DNA of 42,793 bases from Pseudomonadota bacterium (GTDB lineage Bacteria; Pseudomonadota; Alphaproteobacteria; Micropepsales; Micropepsaceae), in NCBI GenBank assembly GCA_029778105.1, contig JAKOQZ010000048.1, positions 1 to 42,793 of the forward strand, given 5' to 3'. This document shows positions 1-8,154 of this stretch, in pieces. Position numbers and translations under genes: made by a program. Under the pieces are notes generated by a model. The model was given only the letters and a program-made list of their open reading frames with translations. It made no database searches and was not told the DNA's origin. How positions within the stretch are numbered: the first letter of the stretch is position 1; every line of letters starts with the position of its first letter.

Positions 1-1926
1 AAAGCGCTTGAGAAGGCTGAGCGAGGCGAAGCCCGTGCCGTAATCGTCGAAAGCGATGCCGACGCCCATGGCCTTCAGGGCGTGCAGCGGCGGCAGGACG
101 CTGTTGTCCTCGTCCAGCGCGATATTCTCCGTAATCTCGATTTCGAGCGCACCCGGCGGCAGCTCGTGGCGCGCGAGCACGGCCTGGACCTTGTCGACCA
201 GATCGCCTGCGCCAAGCTGCGCCGCGAACAGATTGACGCCCATCCGCAGCGCGCCCGCTCCCGCCGCGCGCCACGCCGCCGCCTGGGCGCAAGCCGTATC
301 GAGAACCCAGTCGCCGACCGCGGCCGCGAGCGGGCCTGCCTCGAGCACGGGCAAGAACACCGCCGGCGGCAGAAGGCCGCGCTCGGGGTGTTCCCAGCGG
401 ATCAGCGCTTCGGCGCCGACCAGCCGGCCGTCGTGCAGATCGACCTGCGGCTGGAAGAACAGGCGCAGTTCGTCGTTTTCGACGGCCCGGCGGATCTCAA
501 GATCGTAGTTGCGGCGCGCGACGACTGCATCGCGCAAGGCCGACGTGAAGAGCGTGCGACGGCCGCGCCCCTCCCTTTTCGCCTGACTGAGGGCAAGATC
601 CGCGTTGCCGAGCAGCTCCTCTGCCGAGCCGCACTGCGCCGGATAGATCGCGACGCCGGCCGACGCGGCGATGTGAATCTGCTGGCCGGCCAGTTCGAAC
701 GGCCGCATCAGTTCGGCGATCGCCGACTCGGCGATTCCCGTCGCCTTAAGCGGATCGTCCTCACGCATCAGCAGCAGCGCGAACTCGTCGCTGTCGAGGC
801 GCGCCGCCATATCCTGCGGGCGGATCACGTTCGTCAGCCGCACGGCCGTTTCGCGCAGCAGCGCATCGCCGACAACGTGTCCCAGCGTATCGTTGACTTC
901 CTTGAAGCCCTCGAGATCGACCATCACCAGCGAGGCCGGACGCCCTGCCGAAACCTCGTCCTGGACCCGGCTCCGCAGCACCGAGCGATTGGCGAGGCCC
1001 GTAAGCTGATCGTGATGAGCGAGATGATAGAGCCGGTCCTCGTGCCGCCGCCGCTCGGTCACATCGCGGATGATCGCGCCGAAGCTGATCGCACCCTCCT
1101 CGCGCCACATCGACAGCGAGAGTTCGCCCGGGAAGAGCGAACCGTCCTTGCGCAGACCCTGCAGTTCGGTGGTCCGCCCGACGAGGGTCGACGGCCCGCC
1201 TTGCGCCACGCGCACGCGATCCTCGTTGATCGCGTCACGCAGATTGTCGGGAATGATGAACTCGATGTGCCGTCCGCAAGCCTCGGCGGCGGAATAGCCG
1301 AACATCGCCTCGGCCGCGTCGTTCCACACCGTCACCCGGCCATCGGCGTCCGCGCAGATGATGCTGTCGGGCGATGTCGCAGCGATATTCCTGAACCGCT
1401 CCTGGCTGACCCGGCCCGCGACGTCGAGACGTCTGAGTTCAAGCTTGTCCATGACGAGCCGGGCCATCTCGCTGAGCTGCCGGCGATCCTTGTCGGTGAA
1501 GCGCGGACGCGCCCGGGTGTCGATGATGCAGAAGGCGCCGAGATTATGTCCGCCGGACCCACGCAGCGGCACCCCGGCATAGAACCGGAAATTCGTCGGC
1601 CCCGTGACCAGCGGGTTGTCGTGGAAGCGCGGATCGCGGCTCGCATCCGGCACGACCATGAGGTCGTCGCCCGTGATGGCATGGGCGCAGAACGAGATTT
1701 CGCGTCCAGCAAGGCTGGACTCGATGTGATCGGTGCCGACGGACGACGCGAAGAATACGTTGTGACGGTCGACCAGATTTACGACGGCGGTGGGCACGCC
1801 GAATATGCGCGCCGCCAGCTGGGTGATCGGATCGAGGTCCGGCACCTGAGGGACATCGGCAAAGCCGTATTCCGCCAGCGCGCGCAGGCGCGCTTCCTCG
1901 TCGGCGATAACAGAAGGCCGGCGCAC
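1..1926 (-). CDS. GAF-PAS-GGDEF-EAL cyclic-di-GMP signalling protein (3' end outside window)
   Basis: Partial gene: 642 codons are present and the C-terminal end of the EAL domain lies beyond position 1. In order the protein has a GAF domain (about residues 20-165), a PAS domain ending in the usual IIRDVTERR linker (about 180-310), a GGDEF domain and an EAL domain. The GGDEF signature is degenerate: RLDSDEF replaces RLGGDEF, so cyclase activity is doubtful. The EAL domain looks competent (EALIRW, a VNL asparagine, IEITEN, FDDYGTG), which suggests c-di-GMP phosphodiesterase activity; that is inference. No signal peptide or membrane segment is seen, so the protein is probably a cytoplasmic sensor. 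I chose the GTG at 1926-1924 because GGGGGAGG (1939-1932) lies 5 bases upstream; a GTG at 1932 is too close to that site. It follows the NUDIX gene on the same strand by about 50 bp. Confidence 0.9.
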   Translation of the reverse strand, partial: MRRPSVIADEEARLRALAEYGFADVPQVPDLDPITQLAARIFGVPTAVVNLVDRHNVFFASSVGTDHIESSLAGREISFCAHAITGDDLMVVPDASRDPRFHDNPLVTGPTNFRFYAGVPLRGSGGHNLGAFCIIDTRARPRFTDKDRRQLSEMARLVMDKLELRRLDVAGRVSQERFRNIAATSPDSIICADADGRVTVWNDAAEAMFGYSAAEACGRHIEFIIPDNLRDAINEDRVRVAQGGPSTLVGRTTELQGLRKDGSLFPGELSLSMWREEGAISFGAIIRDVTERRRHEDRLYHLAHHDQLTGLANRSVLRSRVQDEVSAGRPASLVMVDLEGFKEVNDTLGHVVGDALLRETAVRLTNVIRPQDMAARLDSDEFALLLMREDDPLKATGIAESAIAELMRPFELAGQQIHIAASAGVAIYPAQCGSAEELLGNADLALSQAKREGRGRRTLFTSALRDAVVARRNYDLEIRRAVENDELRLFFQPQVDLHDGRLVGAEALIRWEHPERGLLPPAVFLPVLEAGPLAAAVGDWVLDTACAQAAAWRAAGAGALRMGVNLFAAQLGAGDLVDKVQAVLARHELPPGALEIEITENIALDEDNSVLPPLHALKAMGVGIAFDDYGTGFASLSLLKRF

Positions 1927-1977
1927 ATCCACCTCCCCCGCGTGACCATTTTAGGGAAGTTTATGACGCGGATTCAA

Positions 1978-2424
1978 TTAAGAACCGGCCAATGCATTCA
2001 CTCCGTTTTGCGTCGCCGCGTTTACGCTTCGTGAATCCGCGCCGAGCGCGGCGGTCGCTTGCTGCGCTGCGGTAGACAATGGCGCAGGCAGTACGTCGAG
2101 ATCGAACCAGCCGATTTCCGCGTGTTTTCCCGGCTCGACGTTGTGCGGCTCGCCCTCGAACGCGGTGGCGAGGAGGACGGGCGAGACCCAGTGCTGGCCC
2201 TCATCCATCAGATTGACGACGCACAGCAGCCGCGCGCCGGTCAGGCGGATGCCGAGCTCTTCCGTCACTTCACGGTGAACGGCCGCCTGCCACGGCTCGC
2301 CCGCGTCGATCTTGCCGCCGGGCAGGCTCCACGTCCCCGCCTCGGGCGGGCGGAGCCGCCTGAGCAGCAGAATACGGCCATCCCGGACGACGGCCGCGCC
2401 GCAGCCGGCTTTCGGCCAATTGGC
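1978..2424 (-). CDS. NUDIX hydrolase lacking an evident start codon
   Basis: The reading frame holds a complete NUDIX domain of about 148 residues. The NUDIX box runs from GGKIDAGEPW to REVTEELGI and matches GX5EX7REUXEEXGU, preceded by a typical first strand (GCGAAVVRDGRILLLRR). Such enzymes hydrolyse nucleoside diphosphates linked to another moiety; the substrate cannot be told here. The frame is open from 2424, immediately after the TGA (2427-2425) of the upstream acyl-CoA dehydrogenase, and is in the same frame as that gene. No ATG, GTG or TTG occurs in frame before the NUDIX box. The first in-frame GTG (2268) lies inside the box and would give a useless fragment. The 5' limit given is therefore the open frame, not a start. 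A TTG in another frame overlaps the stop (2428-2426). Family call is confident; expression is uncertain. Confidence 0.7.
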   Translation of the reverse strand, partial: ANWPKAGCGAAVVRDGRILLLRRLRPPEAGTWSLPGGKIDAGEPWQAAVHREVTEELGIRLTGARLLCVVNLMDEGQHWVSPVLLATAFEGEPHNVEPGKHAEIGWFDLDVLPAPLSTAAQQATAALGADSRSVNAATQNGVNALAGS

Positions 2425-3597
2425 TCAAGCCGTGGCCTCGAAGATCTCGCGGCCGATCAGCATGCGGCGGATTTCATTGGTGCCCGCGCCGATATCGTAG
2501 AGCTTGGCGTCGCGCAGGATGCGGCTGGTGGGATAGTCATTGATGTAGCCGTTGCCGCCCAGGCACTGGATCGCCTCCAGCGCCACCTGCACAGCCGTTT
2601 CCGACGCATAGAGAATGGCGCCCGCCGCGTCCTGGCGCGTCGTCTGGCCCCGGTCGCACGCCTTGGCGACGGTGTAGACATAGGCACGCGCAGCGTTGGT
2701 CTTCACATACATATCGGCGAGCTTGCCCTGCATCAGCTGGAAGCTGCCGATGGGCTGGCCGAACTGCTTGCGGTCGTGAAGATAGGGGATCACCACATCG
2801 AGCGCCGATTGCGCGAGGCCGAGACAGCCGGCGGCGAGCACGGCGCGCTCGTAGTCGAGACCCGACATCAGCACGCCGACGCCGCCGTTGAGCGGCCCCA
2901 TGATGTTTTCCTCCGGCACTTCGCAATCCTCAAAGACGAGTTCGGCGGTGTCGGAGCCGCGCATGCCCATCTTGTCGAGCTTGGGGCTGGCGGTGAAACC
3001 CTTCATCCCCTTTTCGATCAGGAAGGCGGTGATGCCGCGCGACTTCGCGTCCGGGTCGGTCTTGGCATAGACGACAAGCGTGTCGGCATGCGGGCCGTTG
3101 GTGATCCAGAACTTGGTGCCGTTGAGGATGTAGCGGTCGCCCTTCTTGTCGGCGCGCAGGCGCATCGAAACGACGTCGGAGCCCGACCCGGCCTCGGACA
3201 TCGCCAGCGCGCCGACATGTTCGCCCGAAATCAGCTTGGGCAGGTATCTGCGCTTCTGGTCCGGCGTGCCCCAGCGGCGGAGCTGGTTCACGCAGAGATT
3301 GGAATGCGCGCCATAGGAAAGGCCGACCGAGCCGGAGCCGCGGCTGACCTCTTCCATCGCGACGCAGTGCTCCAGATAGCCAAGGCCAGCGCCGCCGAAT
3401 TCCTCCTCAACCGTGACGCCGAGAAGGCCCAGCGCGCCGAGCTGCGGCCAGAGATCGCGCGGAAAGGTGTTGGTCTTGTCGATCTCGGCGGCCCGGGGCG
3501 CGAGCTTGTCGTCCGACCAGGCGCGCACCGTGTCGCGCAGCATGTCGGCCGTTTCGCCCAGATCGAAATCCAGGCCGCGAAAGGAATTGGGGATCAT
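2425..3597 (-). CDS. ivd: Isovaleryl-CoA dehydrogenase
   Basis: 390-residue acyl-CoA dehydrogenase, normal length for the family, predicted to oxidise isovaleryl-CoA to 3-methylcrotonyl-CoA in leucine breakdown and pass electrons to ETF. All three parts are present: N-terminal helical domain, middle beta domain ([27 protein letters not shown]) and C-terminal helical domain ([51 protein letters not shown]). The glutamate in [13 protein letters not shown] sits where isovaleryl-CoA dehydrogenases carry their catalytic base (SGLDLER in the human enzyme), which separates them from short-chain relatives whose base is nearer the C-terminus. Start ATG at 3597 has GAGG six bases upstream. The leader holds a perfect inverted repeat (3612-3676). 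The usual partner genes for methylcrotonyl-CoA carboxylase are not in the window. The NUDIX frame follows directly. Confidence 0.93.
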   Translation of the reverse strand: MIPNSFRGLDFDLGETADMLRDTVRAWSDDKLAPRAAEIDKTNTFPRDLWPQLGALGLLGVTVEEEFGGAGLGYLEHCVAMEEVSRGSGSVGLSYGAHSNLCVNQLRRWGTPDQKRRYLPKLISGEHVGALAMSEAGSGSDVVSMRLRADKKGDRYILNGTKFWITNGPHADTLVVYAKTDPDAKSRGITAFLIEKGMKGFTASPKLDKMGMRGSDTAELVFEDCEVPEENIMGPLNGGVGVLMSGLDYERAVLAAGCLGLAQSALDVVIPYLHDRKQFGQPIGSFQLMQGKLADMYVKTNAARAYVYTVAKACDRGQTTRQDAAGAILYASETAVQVALEAIQCLGGNGYINDYPTSRILRDAKLYDIGAGTNEIRRMLIGREIFEATA

Positions 3598-3611
3598 GCA
3601 AAACCTCTGAT

Positions 3612-3676
3612 GTCATGCCCGCGCAGGCGGGCATCCACCGGCGCAAGTCATGGATGCCCGCCTGCGCGGGCATGAC
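3612..3676. repeat. REP-like perfect inverted repeat, two 26-bp arms
   Basis: Arms at 3612-3637 and 3651-3676 are exact reverse complements over 26 bp, separated by 13 bp. Each arm has its own palindrome (TGCCCGCGCAGGCGGGCA), so the element can form two small hairpins or one long one. This is the widespread interspersed GC-rich repeat that is often mistranslated as MPAQAGIH peptides. It lies 15 bp upstream of the ivd ATG, in its leader, and in the divergent interval facing the patatin gene. Confidence 0.85.
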
Positions 3677-3813
3677 AAGTTCTCTGCGTTCTAGCCCAAG
3701 AGGCCAGCCCAGCGAAGGTCAGATGAAATCCCCGTTACGTGGACCGAGGGTCTGGCGAGACAAGCCTAACAGGACTATCTGTGGAGGGCGTTTTGCAGCG
3801 CAGCAAAGGCGGC

Positions 3814-4935
3814 ATGGCTGGTCACCTTCATCATCCCGAGCGCGTGCTCGTTCTTCAGGGCGGCGGGGCGCTGGGCGCCTATCAGGGCGGCGTCTATGAA
3901 GGACTGGCTGCGGCCGACGAGCATCCCGACTGGGTGGCCGGCATCTCCATCGGCGCGATCAACGCCGCCCTGATCGCAGGAAACCCGCCGGAAAAACGCG
4001 TCAGCCAGCTGCGCGCCTTCTGGGAGAAGATCACGGCCGGCGTGACCGCCGATCCCTGGCTGCCGGGCGACCAGGTGCGCGCGATGTTCAACACCGCCAG
4101 CGCCTATTGGACTGCGGCCGTCGGCGTGAAGGGGTTCTTCACCCCGCGCATCCCGCCGCCGTCATTCTATCCCCCGGGCGCGCCGGAAGCCCTGAGCGTC
4201 TATGACACCGCGCCGCTGAAGGCGACGCTGGAGCGTTTCGCCGATTTCGATCTGATCAACGCGAAGAAAACCCGGCTGAGTGTGGGCGCGGTGAATATCC
4301 GCACCGGCAATTTCGCCTATTTCGACAACATGACCCAGCGCATCGGGCCGGAGCACATCATGGCCTCCGGCGCGCTGCCGCCCGGCTTTCCGCCGGTGGT
4401 GATCGACGGCGAATATTACTGGGACGGCGGCCTCGTCTCGAACACGCCGCTGCAATACGTGCTGGATCACGAGCACAAGAACGACCTGACCGTCTATCAG
4501 GTCGATCTGTTCAGCGCTCAAGGCCCCCTGCCCCGCTCGCTTGAGGAAGCGGCCGAGCGCGAGAAGGACATCCGCTATTCCAGCCGGACCCGCATGAACA
4601 CCGACGCCAGCATCCGCGAGCGCAAGCTGCGCGCCGCCTTCGCCAATCTGGTGAAGAAGCTGCCCAAATCGCTGGAGAACGATCCCGATCTCGCCTTCCT
4701 GAAAGCGGCGACGCAGGAGAATGCGCTGACCGTGGTGCAGCTCATCTATCGCGACAAGCCCTATGAGGGCGGCACCAAGGACTACGAATTCTCGCGCAAG
4801 ACCATGCTGGAGCACTGGATCGCGGGCGTTGAAGACGCGCGCAAGACGATGGCCCATCGCAGCGAGATCAGGCAGAAGCCCGCCAAGGGCGGCGCCAAGA
4901 CTTTCGACGTGCATCGCACGCAACAGAAGACGTGA
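3814..4935 (+). CDS. Patatin-like phospholipase with DUF3734-type C-terminus
   Basis: Predicted cytoplasmic or peripheral lipid acyl hydrolase of 373 residues. The patatin core is complete: oxyanion loop GGGALG (residues 16-21), nucleophile elbow GISIG (43-47, Ser45) and the dyad aspartate in DGG (Asp204). The second half, including the EREKDIRYSSRTRMNTD segment, matches the DUF3734 extension seen in many alphaproteobacterial patatins. The start is uncertain: ATG 3814 has weak AAAGGCGG upstream, while in-frame TTG 3793 (GGAGGG upstream) and GTG 3781 (AGGA upstream) are alternatives; the conserved domain needs none of the extra residues. The hydroxybutyrate dehydrogenase starts 11 bp later, so the two are probably co-transcribed. 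Such a pair suggests a role in polyhydroxybutyrate or lipid turnover, which is inference. Confidence 0.88.
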   Translation: MAGHLHHPERVLVLQGGGALGAYQGGVYEGLAAADEHPDWVAGISIGAINAALIAGNPPEKRVSQLRAFWEKITAGVTADPWLPGDQVRAMFNTASAYWTAAVGVKGFFTPRIPPPSFYPPGAPEALSVYDTAPLKATLERFADFDLINAKKTRLSVGAVNIRTGNFAYFDNMTQRIGPEHIMASGALPPGFPPVVIDGEYYWDGGLVSNTPLQYVLDHEHKNDLTVYQVDLFSAQGPLPRSLEEAAEREKDIRYSSRTRMNTDASIRERKLRAAFANLVKKLPKSLENDPDLAFLKAATQENALTVVQLIYRDKPYEGGTKDYEFSRKTMLEHWIAGVEDARKTMAHRSEIRQKPAKGGAKTFDVHRTQQKT

Positions 4936-4946
4936 AAGGACCCGTC

Positions 4947-5732
4947 ATGAGCCTCAAAGGCAAATCGGCCATCGTCACCGGATCGACCAGCGGCATCGGC
5001 CTCGCCTATGCCCGCGCGCTGGCCGCCGAAGGCGCGGATGTCGTCATCAACGGCTTTGGCCCGGCCGATGCGATCGAAACCGAACGCAAGAAGATCGAAA
5101 CCGATTTCGGCGTGAAGGCGCTCTATTCGCCCGCCGACATGACCAAGCCCGACGAGATCGCCGCGATGGTGAAGCTGGCCGCCGACAGTTTCGGCGGGCC
5201 CGACATCCTGATCAACAACGCGGGCATCCAGCATGTCGCGCCGGTCGATGAGTTTCCGCCCGAGAAGTGGGACGCCATCATCGCGATCAACCTTACGGCC
5301 GCCTTCCACGCGATCCGTCACGCCGTGCCGCTGATGAAGGCCAAGAAATGGGGCCGCATCATCTCGACCGCCTCGGCGCACTCGCTGGTCGCCTCGCCTT
5401 TCAAGTCGGCCTATGTGACCGCCAAGCACGGCATCGCGGGCCTGACGAAGACGGTGGCGCTGGAAGTCGCGACGCACGGGATCACGGTGAACTGCATCAG
5501 CCCCGGCTATGTCTGGACGCCGCTGGTCGAGAAGCAGATTCCCGACACGATGAAGGCGCGCGGCCTGACCCGCGAGCAGGTCATCAACGACGTGATCCTG
5601 GACGCCCAGCCGACCAAGGAATTCGTGACCGTCGAGCAGGTGGCGGCGCTGGCCGTGTTCCTGTGCGGCGATGCGGCGAAGTCGATCACCGGCGCGAATA
5701 TCAGCATGGACGGCGGCTGGACGGCGGCCTAG
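4947..5732 (+). CDS. bdhA: D-beta-hydroxybutyrate dehydrogenase (SDR family)
   Basis: 261-residue short-chain dehydrogenase predicted to interconvert D-3-hydroxybutyrate and acetoacetate with NAD. The Rossmann nucleotide loop TGSTSGIG lies near residues 11-18, NNAG follows near residue 90, and the catalytic Ser (STASAHS), Tyr and Lys (YVTAKHG) are all present. Family-typical features are the GIQHVAPVDEFPPEKWD segment and the ISPGYVWTPLVEKQI loop. The conserved C-terminal GANISMDGGW is intact. I chose ATG 4947 because AAAGGA lies six bases upstream and MSLKGKSAIVTG is the usual N-terminus; an earlier GTG at 4932 overlaps the patatin stop. It acts in the cytoplasm, allowing growth on hydroxybutyrate or mobilised PHB. 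An SDR of related specificity cannot be excluded. Confidence 0.9.
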   Translation: MSLKGKSAIVTGSTSGIGLAYARALAAEGADVVINGFGPADAIETERKKIETDFGVKALYSPADMTKPDEIAAMVKLAADSFGGPDILINNAGIQHVAPVDEFPPEKWDAIIAINLTAAFHAIRHAVPLMKAKKWGRIISTASAHSLVASPFKSAYVTAKHGIAGLTKTVALEVATHGITVNCISPGYVWTPLVEKQIPDTMKARGLTREQVINDVILDAQPTKEFVTVEQVAALAVFLCGDAAKSITGANISMDGGWTAA

Positions 5733-5751
5733 CGTGCCGCGCGGAGGAGAC

Positions 5752-6339
5752 ATGACCATGAACCGCACACGCAAGTTTGCGGCCGCCGCGCTGGCCGCCG
5801 CGATGTCGATGGCCTCGATCGCAGGCGTCGCCCGCGCCGAGGAGGCCGATCCCTATGTCGTGTTTCCGGGCAGCCTGGGGCCGGTGAAGGTCGGCATGAA
5901 GGTCGACGAGGCGGTGAAGGCGCTGGGCAGCGGCTGGTCGTATCGCGGCATGATGGAAGACAACGACATGACCTGCGGCCACATCTCGCGCGAGGGCCTG
6001 TGGCCCGACGGATCGCCCTATTTCATGGCGCAGGACGGCGTGGTGACGCGGATCGAGTTCTCCAACGCCTCGATCCTGACCGAGAAAGGCATCCATGTCG
6101 GCTCGACAGAAGCCGAGGTGCTGGCCGCCTATGGCAAGCAGGTCCGCGCCGAACCGCACCAGTATCAGGCCGCGCCGGCGCAGTACCTGACCGTGTGGTT
6201 CGAGAACCCGCCCAAGGAGGGCGACTACGCCGAAAGCCGGACGGCGCGCGGCATCAAGTTCGAGACCAACGAACAACGCGTCGTCACCAGCATCTACGCG
6301 GGCGATACGTCGATCCTGTACGTCGAAGGCTGCGCCTGA
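5752..6339 (+). CDS. Secreted protein of unknown function
   Basis: 195-residue protein that I do not recognise. It starts with a clear signal peptide (RTRKFAAAALAAAMSMAS core) ending in an AxA-type site (ARA before EEADPY), so the mature protein is probably periplasmic. The mature part has two similar stretches, VKVGMKVDEAVKALG and IHVGSTEAEVLAAYG, about 90 residues apart, resembling the repeat units of BamE/SmpA-like folds; this similarity is my reading, not a search result. Two cysteines (TCGHIS and the penultimate-residue Cys) could form a disulfide. ATG 5752 is chosen because GGAGGAGA (5743-5750) directly precedes it; ATG 5758 is a close alternative. It follows bdhA by 19 bp and may be co-transcribed with it. 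Confidence 0.8.
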   Translation: MTMNRTRKFAAAALAAAMSMASIAGVARAEEADPYVVFPGSLGPVKVGMKVDEAVKALGSGWSYRGMMEDNDMTCGHISREGLWPDGSPYFMAQDGVVTRIEFSNASILTEKGIHVGSTEAEVLAAYGKQVRAEPHQYQAAPAQYLTVWFENPPKEGDYAESRTARGIKFETNEQRVVTSIYAGDTSILYVEGCA

Positions 6340-6364
6340 GGCCTGAGCCCCGGCGGCGCACGCG

Positions 6365-6973
6365 GTGCCTCGCGATCCGGTCCTGAAGCCGCTGAAACGC
6401 GCCGACCTGCCGGTCGAGACGGTGGCGCTGGCCCGCTTTCTGGTCGGTGCGACGATCGTCCACGATCTGCCCGAAGGACTGGTCGCGGCGCGGATCGTGG
6501 AGACCGAGGCCTATCTGCCGGACGATCCGGCGAGCCACACCTATCGCGGCCCCACCGCGCGCAATGCGCCGATGTTCGGCGCGCGCGGCCACGCCTATGT
6601 CTATCTCAACTACGGCATGTACTGGCTGTTCAACATTTCCAGCGACATCCCCGGGATCGGCGCTGGCGTTCTGATCCGCGCCGCGGAGCCGGTGGCCGGC
6701 GAAGCGATCATGGCCGACCGGCGGCCCGGCCGTTCCGGCCGGGGACTGCTGAACGGCCCGGGCAAGCTGGCCGCGGCGATGGGCATCGGCCCGGCCCATT
6801 CCGGCGCCGATCTTTGCGCCGGCGGCCCGCTGCGGCTGGCCCATGCGGTGCGGCCGGCCGGCGAGATCGGCGTCTCCACCCGCATCGGGCTGACCAAGGC
6901 TGCAGACCTGCCCCTGCGCTTCTTTGAGCGCGGAAACCCCTGGCTCAGCGGACCAAAGGCGCTCAATCGCTGA
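6365..6973 (+). CDS. mpg: DNA-3-methyladenine glycosylase (MPG/AAG type)
   Basis: 202-residue base-excision repair enzyme that removes alkylated purines such as 3-methyladenine from DNA. Recognisable segments are ARFLVGATIV, the catalytic glutamate motif ARIVETEAY, the ASHTYRGPTARNAPMF loop, the intercalating-tyrosine region YVYLNYGMYWLFN, LIRAAEP and LLNGPGKLAAAMGI. Length is typical for bacterial members of the AAG family. The start is GTG 6365; no earlier in-frame start gives a better N-terminus. It stands 25 bp after the secreted unknown and about 35 bp before a glycosyltransferase, so it may share a transcript without sharing a pathway. Confidence 0.92.
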   Translation: MPRDPVLKPLKRADLPVETVALARFLVGATIVHDLPEGLVAARIVETEAYLPDDPASHTYRGPTARNAPMFGARGHAYVYLNYGMYWLFNISSDIPGIGAGVLIRAAEPVAGEAIMADRRPGRSGRGLLNGPGKLAAAMGIGPAHSGADLCAGGPLRLAHAVRPAGEIGVSTRIGLTKAADLPLRFFERGNPWLSGPKALNR

Positions 6974-7008
6974 GGCGTGCGCAGGGCCGGCTGTGCTAAG
7001 CCTTGCGC

Positions 7009-8154
7009 GTGCGGATCGTCCTGTTGTCTCCCCTCGCACTTTTCCCTGCCCATGGCGGCAGCTATGCCCGCCTGCAGACGCTGTCGGCCTGGCTGATGTC
7101 GCAGGGCCATGACGTCGACTTCGTCTACATGCCGCCGCGCAAAAGCCGCCCCTGGGACCGCGAGGCGCACCGCGCGTTTTTCGGCGGCGGCTTCCATGTC
7201 TTGCGTCGCCCGGCCGCCGGCGAACTGGCCTATCTCGCGCGCCGCCTGATGAGCCTTGCGAAGCGCCTGGCGTTCAGGCGCGGCGTCAGGATGGACGGCG
7301 TCGACGACATCTACTTCGCGCCGTTCTCGCGCCAGATCGCGGCGCTTCATGCGAGGCGGCGCTATGACGTGGCGATCGCGGTCTATGTCTACAGCTCGCG
7401 CGCGTTGGAGGCCCTCGCCCGCCCCTGTTTGCGCGTGCTCGACACGCTCGATTCCAGTGCCCACGAAATTCCGCCCGGCGAGGAGCGGCGCGCGCTGGCG
7501 CGGGCGGATGTGGTGCTGGCGATCCAGGACGAGGAAGCGGCGGCGTTTCGGCGCCTGCTGGGGAGCGACGCCGGGAAGGTGTGCATGGTCAGCCACATGC
7601 CGCCGCCGCGCACCGCGCTGAGCGTTGAGCGGACCATCGGCGCGACGTTCGTCGGCTCGGCCTTCGAGGCGAACCGCTCGGCGCTGGGCTATTTCGTGGA
7701 CCATGTCCTGCCGCTGGTGCTGGCTGAGGCGCCGGCGTTCCGCCTGGTGGTCGCCGGCCCTATCGCCGGCGAGGCGCCGGATCATCCAGCCATCGTGAAG
7801 CTCGGCGCGTGCGACGACATTGCGGAGGCCTATGCCCGCGCGCCCGTCGCTCTGAACCCGGTGCTTTCGGGGACCGGCATCAAGATCAAGCTGCTGGATG
7901 CGCTGGCGCTGGGCGTGCCGGTGGTCAGCACTGCGTTCGGGCTGACGGGTGTGCCGCAGGAAGCGCTGGGAGGCGTCGCCGCGATCCCCGACCGCGACGC
8001 GCCGGCCTTCGCAGCCGCGGTGCTGCGGCTTTACCGGGACGCGGCATATCGCGCGCAGATGGGCGCGCAGGCGGCAGCCTCCGCCGCCGCCTGGACCGCC
8101 GCGCAGCACGCTGCGCTGAATGCCGTGCTGTCGCGGGCGGAGGCCGCCCGGTGA
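7009..8154 (+). CDS. Glycosyltransferase family 4-like protein
   Basis: About 381-residue GT-B fold glycosyltransferase, probably transferring a sugar from an activated donor to a cell-surface glycan on the cytoplasmic side. The N-terminal domain begins with the strand and glycine-rich loop MRIVLLSP...FPAHGGSYARLQTL. The C-terminal domain has TFVGSAFEANRSALGYF, LVVAGP and the donor-site segment NPVLSGTGIKIKLLDALALG followed by VPVVSTAFGLTG. Donor and acceptor cannot be predicted. GTG 7009 is chosen for a family-like N-terminus; TTG 7003 is possible, and neither has a clear ribosome-binding site. The end overlaps the GT25 gene start by four bases (GTGA), which indicates translational coupling. 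Confidence 0.85.
   Translation: MRIVLLSPLALFPAHGGSYARLQTLSAWLMSQGHDVDFVYMPPRKSRPWDREAHRAFFGGGFHVLRRPAAGELAYLARRLMSLAKRLAFRRGVRMDGVDDIYFAPFSRQIAALHARRRYDVAIAVYVYSSRALEALARPCLRVLDTLDSSAHEIPPGEERRALARADVVLAIQDEEAAAFRRLLGSDAGKVCMVSHMPPPRTALSVERTIGATFVGSAFEANRSALGYFVDHVLPLVLAEAPAFRLVVAGPIAGEAPDHPAIVKLGACDDIAEAYARAPVALNPVLSGTGIKIKLLDALALGVPVVSTAFGLTGVPQEALGGVAAIPDRDAPAFAAAVLRLYRDAAYRAQMGAQAAASAAAWTAAQHAALNAVLSRAEAAR

Noticed and set aside
82-3675. Long plus-strand open frames (82-2034 and 2059-3675)
   Set aside because: They are antisense shadows of the GGDEF/EAL, NUDIX and ivd genes in GC-rich DNA; the minus-strand products carry recognisable domains while these do not.
3407-3899. Small open frames beginning MPAQAGIH on both strands
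   Set aside because: They are translations of the REP-like inverted repeat and run into ivd or the patatin gene; such peptides are a known annotation artefact.
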